Source of the DNA: a bacterium
GTDB taxonomy: Bacteria > Tectomicrobia > Entotheonellia > Entotheonellales > Entotheonellaceae
Assembly (NCBI GenBank): GCA_027294925.1
Contig: JAPULM010000044.1
Coordinates: forward strand, 1-5,171
DNA: 5,171 bases
Reading direction: 5' to 3'
In this document: piece by piece, positions 1 through 4,404 of the stretch
Numbering within the stretch: position 1 is the first letter of the stretch
How the letters are laid out: every line of letters starts with the position of its first letter
Position numbers and translations under genes: made by a program
Notes under the pieces: generated by a model
What the model saw: only the letters and a program-made list of their open reading frames with translations
Databases searched by the model: none
Told to the model about the DNA's origin: nothing

Positions 1-1191
1 AGTACTCAACCAACGGCTGGTGGCATAGCAAAATGAACGGCCCAATTCGGCATGCTCGACGTCGGCACAGCTTTTACGCGCCAGCCAATGCGGATCAACA
101 GCACTCTCATGCGGTTTGCGCAGCGGCGCCCACAGCATACCGGCCTGCTGGGCTTCTTGCCACGGCACCTTGTCGTAGGTAAAGGCTCGCACGAAGCGTT
201 GAATCACCTCCATCGTGTGGGCCTGTTTTTCAGTATCCGGTGCTGTGCCTGGAACAGCCCGACCGCCATGTGGCACAGCGCTTTGCTCAGCCGTCAGGTC
301 AGCTGCCATAGCGTACGGCTCAAGCAAGGAAATAAGGCGGGCCCCTTCACCAGGCCGGGTGCCCAAATTGGCCATCACCCAACGTCCATCCTTGGTGTAT
401 GCGATGGATGGAAACGGCGATACCGTTTCACGCGCATGGCGGCAGGTTTGGCGCCACACCGGAGCGCGCCGCATCACCCACGACATGAGATCGACCTCGG
501 TGCACTTGGCTACCGCTTCGTGCACTGCGCATGACAAACGCTGCCCCTTCCCCGTCCGCCACCGGTAGAGTAAGGCGGCCACGATACCCATCACAAGCTG
601 CTCACCTGCGATATGATAGGCATGCCACATCTGCGGCGCGATAGGCGGCAGATCATACTTCCCACCGGGGGCCGGATCGTAGCCACAATTCATCATGACG
701 CCCCCCAGGGCAAGGTGCACGAGGTCAGAAGCCTTGAAGTCAGCCCAGGGACCGTAGTCCCCGAAAGGCGACATGCGCGCCACAATCAGAGCGGGAAATT
801 GCTGCCTCAAAGCGTCCGCCCCCAAACCCAATTGGTCAAGCTCACCCCTGGGCGTCGACTCCAGCAAGACGTCGGCATCGGCAATTAAAGTTTGCAATTG
901 GTCACGGTCATTTTTCTGCTTCAGATCAAGCACGATAGAGCGTTTGCCGCGGTTGTACTGCCAGAAAAACAAAGAGCCCTCGGGGTCTTTGCGGTCTTGG
1001 TAGAATGGCCCGATGTGACGCGTTGGGCTACCACCAGGCGGCTCCACTTTGATAACCTCAGCCCCTAAGCCCGCCAACGTCAGACCGCAATACTCCGCCT
1101 GCTCATCGGCCAGCTCGATGACACGGAGACCATCGAGGGGCCCCTTAGCCGCCGTGTTGCGTTGCACCGAATGATCCTCCTGTGTTTCCAT
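1..1191 (-). CDS. CaiB/BaiF family (class III) CoA-transferase, C-terminus cut by window edge
   Basis: Reading the minus strand from the ATG at 1191 gives 397 codons without a stop, so the gene continues left of the window. Family III enzymes move CoA between a CoA thioester and a free carboxylic acid in the cytoplasm, through an aspartyl-CoA thioester. Seen here: the N-terminal signature LDGLRVIELA (residues 19-28), then LGAEVIKVEPPGG (42-54), the NRGKRSIVLDL block (80-90), SPFGDYGP (141-148), and ASDLVHLALGG (154-164), whose Asp156 is the likely catalytic aspartate. Near the edge, VEHAELGRSF (378-387) matches the usual C-terminal VEHPELGR-type block. A single-domain member would end roughly 20-40 residues further on; a tandem two-domain member (about 800 aa, as in DddD) cannot be excluded. 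The substrate cannot be read from sequence. The start is ambiguous: ATG 1191 has GGAG 7 nt upstream, and in-frame GTG 1167 has a perfect AGGAGG 8 nt upstream. The gene is divergent from the LVIVD-repeat gene. Confidence 0.93.
   Translation of the reverse strand, partial: METQEDHSVQRNTAAKGPLDGLRVIELADEQAEYCGLTLAGLGAEVIKVEPPGGSPTRHIGPFYQDRKDPEGSLFFWQYNRGKRSIVLDLKQKNDRDQLQTLIADADVLLESTPRGELDQLGLGADALRQQFPALIVARMSPFGDYGPWADFKASDLVHLALGGVMMNCGYDPAPGGKYDLPPIAPQMWHAYHIAGEQLVMGIVAALLYRWRTGKGQRLSCAVHEAVAKCTEVDLMSWVMRRAPVWRQTCRHARETVSPFPSIAYTKDGRWVMANLGTRPGEGARLISLLEPYAMAADLTAEQSAVPHGGRAVPGTAPDTEKQAHTMEVIQRFVRAFTYDKVPWQEAQQAGMLWAPLRKPHESAVDPHWLARKSCADVEHAELGRSFCYATSRWLST
1176..1181 (-). promoter_or_regulatory. 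Internal Shine-Dalgarno AGGAGG supporting an alternative GTG start
   Basis: On the minus strand AGGAGG is followed by 8 nt and then GTG at 1167, in frame with the CoA-transferase. This site lies inside the reading frame if ATG 1191 is used. The GTG start would remove eight residues (METQEDHS) that lie before the conserved domain, so either start gives an intact enzyme. The upstream ATG has its own weaker GGAG. Confidence 0.5.
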
Positions 1192-1402
1192 CTTGCTTCT
1201 CCGCTTTAATGTTGAGAAAATCCCTTTGTACAACCCGGCAACAGTCCTCGAGCGGTTCAATCCGTCGTACTACTTTTGCTCTACCCCGCCAAACCGACAG
1301 GGTAATCAGGCCTATTCCAACCGTATCCTACCGTCCTACCAGCATCTCCTCATCAACCGGCAGGCCCAGGGCCATGCCGGTTTCCGTTCTCCCTCGCCCC
1401 TA

Positions 1403-1412
1403 CCCTCTCCCT
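1403..1412 (+). repeat. Left arm of a 10-bp perfect inverted pair (CCCTCTCCCT)
   Basis: CCCTCTCCCT here is the exact reverse complement of AGGGAGAGGG at 1614-1623, about 200 bp away. The arm sits in a pyrimidine-rich block with CCCTCGCCCC just before it (1391-1400). That layout resembles the CCCTC/CCCTCTCCC-type interspersed repeats seen between genes in many bacteria. It could mark the ends of a small non-autonomous element or be a chance low-complexity match. Confidence 0.35.
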
Positions 1413-1613
1413 GGGCAATGGCCTGAGCGCGGTTGTACATCATAACACAACCATCCAGGCATGGTGTATAACCCCTTTTTCTTATGACATTCTCCAACCG
1501 CCACCGGCTGCTGCCGAGGCAGGATCGTCCGCCATCTGTTTCCAAGGTTCTCCCAGCGGCTCATAAAGAAATATTGGAAATCTGGTAAAACTTATGTTCA
1601 AATAAGCAGCCAA

Positions 1614-1623
1614 AGGGAGAGGG
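1614..1623 (-). repeat. Right arm of the 10-bp inverted pair (AGGGAGAGGG)
   Basis: AGGGAGAGGG mirrors 1403-1412 exactly. It lies 67 bp upstream of the LVIVD-repeat start codon and just downstream of the AT-rich patch, so it falls in the likely 5' untranslated region. Similarity does not extend beyond the 10-bp core. Confidence 0.35.
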
Positions 1624-1679
1624 AGAAATTTTAGACCCGCATCCTGATGACGCATCATATCGACAATCTTTTTGTCTGC

Positions 1680-1684
1680 AGGAG
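1680..1684 (+). promoter_or_regulatory. Shine-Dalgarno AGGAG deciding the LVIVD-repeat gene start
   Basis: AGGAG is followed by 5 nt and then ATG at 1690. The frame also opens at a TTG at 1672, but that codon has no purine-rich site upstream and would place the ribosome binding site inside the gene. The ATG is therefore preferred. Confidence 0.75.
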
Positions 1685-1689
1685 AGCTG

Positions 1690-2835
1690 ATGACACAGAC
1701 CGCATCTTCGCAACGCAGCAAAGGCTTTCGACCTATTGCAAAATTGCAACTAGCAGGCGCCGGGCAAGTCGTGGTGGAGGGTAACTACGCCTACATCGCC
1801 CACATGAAACCGCCGCAGGGCACGACCATTGTTGACATTTCAGACGCCAAGCATCCTAAAGTGGTGTCACAACTTGACATTGCCCCCAACCTGCACTCTC
1901 ACAAGGTACGCGTGCACGGCGACGTGATGCTGGTTAATCATGAAAAGTATCGCGGCTACCAAGGTGATGAGCCGTCCCGGGGCGGCCTGAAAATCTTCGA
2001 TATTTCGAATCGCTCACGGCCACGCGAAATCGCTTTTGTACGGGCCGGCGAATGGGGCTACCACCGCTTCACCTTTGATGGCCGTTATTGCTATGGCTCG
2101 CCAGCTCCGGAGGGCTATGTGGGCAACATTATGGAAATCCTTGATGTGCAAAACCCAGAAAAACCTGAGGTGGTTTCACAGTGGTGGGTACCCGGGCAAT
2201 GGACCGGCGGCGGCGAGGAACCGTTACCGGATGGCCGCCGGGTACGCTGCCATCACCCCATACGGCTGGGTAATCGCCTGTATTGCACCTGGTGGCATCA
2301 TGGTTGGTACATTTATGACATCAGTGATTTATCAAAGCCCGAACCGATTGTACATGTGGATTGGAGCCCGCCCTACCCTTGCCCGTCCCATACCACCTTA
2401 CCCATCCCGTGGGAAATCAGTGGTCGACGTATTCTCGTGGTAAGTGACGAAGAGGTGTCCGACCGCTTAGCGCCGACTCCCAACGCCTTTTTATGGATCG
2501 TAGACATCACCGAAGAAACCAATCCTGTTGCCATTTCGACCTACCGCGCCCGCCAGAACGATGAACCATTTGATCCCAACTGCTGGTACGGCTGCCACCA
2601 AAGCCAGGAGCAAGTCTACGACAACCAGCTGGCTGTCACCTGGTTCGGTGGTGGCCTACGTATGGTTGACATCTCCGATCCCTGGCGCCCTGAGGAACTG
2701 GGTTATTATCTACCGGAGCCTGGCCAAGGACATACGGTAGCGCAGAGCAACGATGTCTATGTGACGCCGGAAAGACTTTATTATCTGGTCGATCGCCTAG
2801 GCGGCTTTGAAATTCTCGAGTGGGTTGGCACTTAA
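1690..2835 (+). CDS. LVIVD-repeat beta-propeller protein, seven predicted blades with a histidine ring
   Basis: This complete gene encodes 381 residues. It carries the LVIVD repeat (hydrophobic-V/F/Y-D-I-S-D/N-x-x-x-P) at residues 45-56 (TTIVDISDAKHP), 100-111 (LKIFDISNRSRP), 148-159 (MEILDVQNPEKP), 206-217 (WYIYDISDLSKP), 268-279 (LWIVDITEETNP) and 323-334 (LRMVDISDPWRP). A seventh partial copy, FEILEW, lies at 373-378. This pattern predicts a seven-bladed propeller closed by the C-terminal strand. No signal peptide is visible, so it is probably cytoplasmic. After each repeat the next inner strand begins with His: H71, H125, H189, H234, H303 and H348, with Gln26 in the first blade. Other His residues (H38, H84, H203, H204) cluster at strand ends, suggesting metal binding. 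The order recalls selenium-binding protein/methanethiol oxidase (SBP56), but length and sequence differ, so the function is unassigned. The gene is monocistronic here and converges with the hydrolase. Confidence 0.9.
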   Translation: MTQTASSQRSKGFRPIAKLQLAGAGQVVVEGNYAYIAHMKPPQGTTIVDISDAKHPKVVSQLDIAPNLHSHKVRVHGDVMLVNHEKYRGYQGDEPSRGGLKIFDISNRSRPREIAFVRAGEWGYHRFTFDGRYCYGSPAPEGYVGNIMEILDVQNPEKPEVVSQWWVPGQWTGGGEEPLPDGRRVRCHHPIRLGNRLYCTWWHHGWYIYDISDLSKPEPIVHVDWSPPYPCPSHTTLPIPWEISGRRILVVSDEEVSDRLAPTPNAFLWIVDITEETNPVAISTYRARQNDEPFDPNCWYGCHQSQEQVYDNQLAVTWFGGGLRMVDISDPWRPEELGYYLPEPGQGHTVAQSNDVYVTPERLYYLVDRLGGFEILEWVGT

Positions 2836-2876
2836 ACATACGACTGGCTAGCAAAAGATACCGTAACTATTTTTTC
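2836..2876. other. Convergent gap with only a T-run, no clear terminator
   Basis: Two converging genes end here 41 bp apart. The only terminator-like element is six T residues at 2870-2875 on the plus strand. No stem longer than about 4 bp precedes it; GCTAGC at 2847-2852 is a palindrome too short to count. Intrinsic termination is therefore not supported, and transcripts may overlap. Confidence 0.5.
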
Positions 2877-3773
2877 TCACAGCAATTCGAGCACTGCCTG
2901 CACAATCGCCTCAGGTGCCTCTTGCGGGAGATTGTGGCCAACAACAGGAATCACCCGGCGCAGGTACGGTCCGCTGAAAAAGCGTGCGTCGTTCAACGAC
3001 GACTCGACCGGGCTCACCCCATCACCAGCGCCATGCAGGACAGTGGTCGGCACACCGATGCGGGGTCGTACCGCGAGACGTTGCTCGACCCCAACCAAGG
3101 TCGGGTCGCCGGCTGCATAACCATATCGATGTCGATAAGATTGAATGACAACGTCGACAAAATCCGGGTTATCAAACGCCACGGCGCTAGCTGCATACGT
3201 CTCCTCATCAAATGCCCAACTTGGCGACCACAAGCGCCACAGCAGTCGGCACAGTGCATAGCGATTGGCTGTCAACCCGGCGCGGCCGCGTTCGGTATGA
3301 AAATAGTATTGGTACCACAGACGATGTTCTTGTTCGGGTAACTGCGGTTCACCGGACGCCGCAATATGTTGAATGTTATAGCCACATACAGACACCAAAC
3401 AACGTGCCCGCTGGGGCCACAGCGCCGCCACAATACAGGCAGCTCGACCGCCCCAATCATAGCCCACCAAAGCCGCAGGGGGCAGTTGCAGAGCTTCTAG
3501 AAAATCTACCAGGTCTTGCCCCAGAGCGGCTTGCTGCCCCGAACGTGGGGTGTTGGGGTCAAGAAACCGAGTTGCACCGTAGCCGCGTAGATACGGCACA
3601 ATAGCCCGACAACCCGCCGCAGCCAAGCGCTGCACCACCACATCATAGGCACGAGGCGTATAAGGGAAGCCGTGCATGAGGACGACCGGCGTGCCGTCCG
3701 TCGGTCCGCTGTCTGTATAAGCAATTTCTAACCTTTTCGTACGCACCTGTCTCAAGGCATAAGTATCGTTCAT
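2877..3773 (-). CDS. Alpha/beta hydrolase with Asp nucleophile (epoxide hydrolase / dehalogenase-like)
   Basis: This complete gene encodes 298 residues, the usual length for the family. Motifs in order: HGFP at 34-37 (oxyanion hole), RGYGATRF at 63-70 (typical of soluble epoxide hydrolases), the nucleophile elbow GYDWGG at 104-109 with Asp106, the cap stretch WYQYYF at 153-158, HGAGDGVSP at 247-255 with Asp251 as probable acid, and VGHNLPQEAP at 278-287 with His280 as the base. An aspartate in the elbow rather than serine points to hydrolysis through an alkyl-enzyme ester, so an epoxide or haloalkane is the likely substrate class. Cap tyrosines (Tyr154/156/157, Tyr213/217/219) would favour epoxides. 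The substrate cannot be named. There is no signal peptide, so it is cytoplasmic. The start is ATG 3773 with AGGTG 5 nt upstream. It is transcribed away from the molybdoenzyme gene. Confidence 0.92.
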   Translation of the reverse strand: MNDTYALRQVRTKRLEIAYTDSGPTDGTPVVLMHGFPYTPRAYDVVVQRLAAAGCRAIVPYLRGYGATRFLDPNTPRSGQQAALGQDLVDFLEALQLPPAALVGYDWGGRAACIVAALWPQRARCLVSVCGYNIQHIAASGEPQLPEQEHRLWYQYYFHTERGRAGLTANRYALCRLLWRLWSPSWAFDEETYAASAVAFDNPDFVDVVIQSYRHRYGYAAGDPTLVGVEQRLAVRPRIGVPTTVLHGAGDGVSPVESSLNDARFFSGPYLRRVIPVVGHNLPQEAPEAIVQAVLELL

Positions 3774-3778
3774 CTCGT

Positions 3779-3783
3779 CACCT
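3779..3783 (-). promoter_or_regulatory. Shine-Dalgarno AGGTG for the alpha/beta hydrolase
   Basis: On the minus strand AGGTG is followed by 5 nt (ACGAG) and then ATG at 3773. It supports the chosen start, which also begins a natural N-terminus ahead of the first strand. Confidence 0.6.
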
Positions 3784-3832
3784 ATTCAATGTGAAGACGG
3801 AAGCGAGAAGGGCAGAGACGACGGGTGGCATG

Positions 3833-3860
3833 ATCATAGACCTTATCACGGGCGGGTGAA
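3833..3860 (-). promoter_or_regulatory. Candidate sigma70 promoter for the alpha/beta hydrolase
   Basis: On the minus strand TTCACC (3860-3855, 4/6 match to TTGACA) is separated by 16 nt from TATGAT (3838-3833, 5/6 match to TATAAT). Transcription would start near 3826 and give a leader of about 50 nt before the start codon. The -10 overlaps the small palindrome TGATCA (3831-3836). This is pattern matching only. Confidence 0.35.
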
Positions 3861-4050
3861 TAAATTCGGGAAACGGCACTGCCGCAGGGTAATCATGGCC
3901 AGGACATATGTCAAGTGTTTCGACTGATGCGGGTTTTGGGGACACACAAGGGCATGCCGTACCGCTTTCATTTTCTGTATGTTTGACTATTTCTCTATTA
4001 CGCGTATATTGCGGGGCCTGAGCAGTACGGAACGCGTCCCTCACGCCAGC

Positions 4051-4063
4051 TAGACTGGTTGAT
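4051..4063 (+). repeat. Direct repeat copy 1, TAGACTGGTTGAT
   Basis: This 13-mer recurs with one change as TAGGCTGGTTGAT at 4341-4353, and its first nine bases recur at 4301-4309. Copies 2 and 3 begin 40 bp apart; this one begins 250 bp before copy 2. It may be an operator or a chance repeat. Confidence 0.3.
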
Positions 4064-4116
4064 CGCGTCGGCCGCCGGCAAAAGCGTCATGCGCTCCCTG
4101 CGGTTAACACTGCACA

Positions 4117-4135
4117 CCGAGAAGATGAATCTCGG
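4117..4135 (+). repeat. Short hairpin CCGAGA / TCTCGG
   Basis: CCGAGA (4117-4122) and TCTCGG (4130-4135) form a 6-bp perfect stem with a 7-nt loop. No T-run follows, so it is not an intrinsic terminator. The role is unknown. Confidence 0.3.
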
Positions 4136-4151
4136 CGTATCTTGACATAAA

Positions 4152-4181
4152 CTTGTTCCAGAAGCAAAGTCTTTGGACAAG
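4152..4181 (+). repeat. Imperfect inverted repeat, 11 paired bases with two bulges
   Basis: CTTGT-T-CCA-G-AAG (4152-4164) pairs with CTT-TGG-ACAAG (4171-4181): 5, 3 and 3 bp separated by single-base bulges, around a 6-nt loop (4165-4170). A consensus-like TTGACA (4142-4147) lies just upstream. No T-run follows on either strand. It is the strongest dyad in the window and could be a regulator site or an RNA structure. Confidence 0.4.
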
Positions 4182-4259
4182 ATCGCCACCGCATTGCAAG
4201 CCTTCCCGGGCTACCACGTCATGATAATTCTCAATCGCCTCTTGCTCAAGTGCTACACG

Positions 4260-4278
4260 GTAACCGGCCGCCAGTTAC
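4260..4278 (+). promoter_or_regulatory. Operator-like dyad upstream of TATAAT
   Basis: GTAAC (4260-4264) and GTTAC (4274-4278) are inverted arms. Inside them GG and CC also pair, leaving one C:A mismatch and a CCG loop. Relative to the TATAAT at 4287 the dyad covers where the -35 element would be. That is a classical place for a repressor, or for an activator replacing a missing -35. Confidence 0.3.
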
Positions 4279-4286
4279 AGCTGTCT

Positions 4287-4292
4287 TATAAT
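4287..4292 (+). promoter_or_regulatory. Perfect -10 box TATAAT, candidate promoter of the molybdoenzyme gene
   Basis: TATAAT matches the sigma70 -10 consensus exactly and lies about 110 bp before the start codon. No recognisable -35 sits 15-19 bp upstream, where the sequence is GC-rich and contains the dyad at 4260-4278. A competing pair is TAGACT (4301-4306) and TAATAT (4324-4329), 4/6 each with 17-bp spacing. Confidence 0.35.
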
Positions 4293-4300
4293 CCTCTAGG

Positions 4301-4310
4301 TAGACTGGTG
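4301..4310 (+). repeat. Direct repeat copy 2, TAGACTGGTG (partial)
   Basis: This shares nine bases with copy 1. Its first six bases can double as a -35 element (4/6 match) for TAATAT at 4324-4329. A repeated motif overlapping a -35 is compatible with an operator, but the repeat is short. Confidence 0.25.
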
Positions 4311-4340
4311 CCCTGAAGCCGTGTAATATAGCACTCGGTA

Positions 4341-4353
4341 TAGGCTGGTTGAT
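4341..4353 (+). repeat. Direct repeat copy 3, TAGGCTGGTTGAT
   Basis: It matches copy 1 (4051-4063) at 12 of 13 bases. It lies 51 bp upstream of the molybdoenzyme start, within the probable leader. Confidence 0.3.
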
Positions 4354-4396
4354 GTGCCTGCTGCGTAACCGTCAAGACGTTCTTGGTCAGTGTAGC

Positions 4397-4404
4397 GGAG
4401 AGGA
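4397..4404 (+). promoter_or_regulatory. Shine-Dalgarno GGAGAGGA for the molybdoenzyme
   Basis: This purine run sits directly before ATG 4405 (GGAG 4 nt away) and 12 nt before ATG 4417. Spacing is slightly short for the first and slightly long for the second, so the site does not decide between them. An in-frame TAG at 4393-4395 blocks any longer N-terminus. Confidence 0.6.

Larger units (their letters stand above)
1192..1689. other. Divergent intergenic region between the CoA-transferase and the LVIVD-repeat gene
   Basis: This 498-bp stretch contains no convincing gene. Short open frames in it have no plausible ribosome binding site and no recognisable protein pattern. It should hold the promoters of both flanking genes. 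The AT-rich patch at about 1561-1606 is the likeliest place for the plus-strand promoter, but no -35/-10 pair better than 4/6 plus 4/6 was found. TATAAC at 1467-1472 is a good -10 match without a -35. A 6-bp hairpin, GGTTGT (1431-1436) with ACAACC (1447-1452), and a pyrimidine-rich block (1388-1412) are also present. Confidence 0.6.
3784..4404. other. Long divergent intergenic region upstream of the hydrolase and the molybdoenzyme
   Basis: About 620 bp between two divergent genes holds no convincing coding sequence. Short open frames on both strands lack ribosome binding sites and family signatures. The right half is rich in symmetry: hairpins at 4117-4135 and 4152-4181, a dyad at 4260-4278, the palindrome ACAGCTGT at 4277-4284, a perfect TATAAT at 4287-4292, and three copies of TAGRCTGGT (4051, 4301, 4341). 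This suggests a regulated promoter for the molybdoenzyme. No tor-box-like or FNR-like (TTGAT-N4-ATCAA) site was found. Confidence 0.55.

Noticed and set aside
52..1003. Plus-strand open frames of 76-160 codons
   Set aside because: They lie opposite the CoA-transferase, which shows continuous family motifs on the minus strand; the plus-strand translations show none.
1672..1689. TTG start extending the LVIVD-repeat protein by six residues
   Set aside because: No ribosome binding site precedes the TTG, while AGGAG sits 5 nt before ATG 1690.
1336..1749. Minus-strand open frames of 62-79 codons in the divergent gap
   Set aside because: Low-complexity translations, no ribosome binding site and no family pattern; one merely reads through the pyrimidine-rich repeat block.
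2836..2876. Intrinsic terminator between the convergent genes
   Set aside because: A six-T run is present but no stable stem precedes it.
3212..3604. Plus-strand 130-codon frame within the hydrolase
   Set aside because: It is antisense to a gene with a full catalytic triad, and its translation has no domain signal.
3778..4044. Minus-strand 88-codon frame just upstream of the hydrolase
   Set aside because: It opens at a GTG without a ribosome binding site and its composition is not protein-like. Its end next to the hydrolase start looks fortuitous.
4142..4170. TTGACA as a -35 of a sigma70 promoter
   Set aside because: The perfect -35 hexamer has no acceptable -10 at 16-18 bp; the best candidate there matches only 3 of 6.
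4104..4274. Minus-strand 56-codon open stretch containing LEQEAIENYHDVVAREG, reminiscent of ferritin-like helices
   Set aside because: Stops bound it, no start with a ribosome binding site exists, and the metal-binding helices expected of a ferritin are missing. A decayed gene fragment is possible but unsupported.
4144..4316. Plus-strand open stretch from TGA to TGA (about 56 codons)
   Set aside because: No ribosome binding site or recognisable motif; it overlaps the hairpin, the dyad and the TATAAT.
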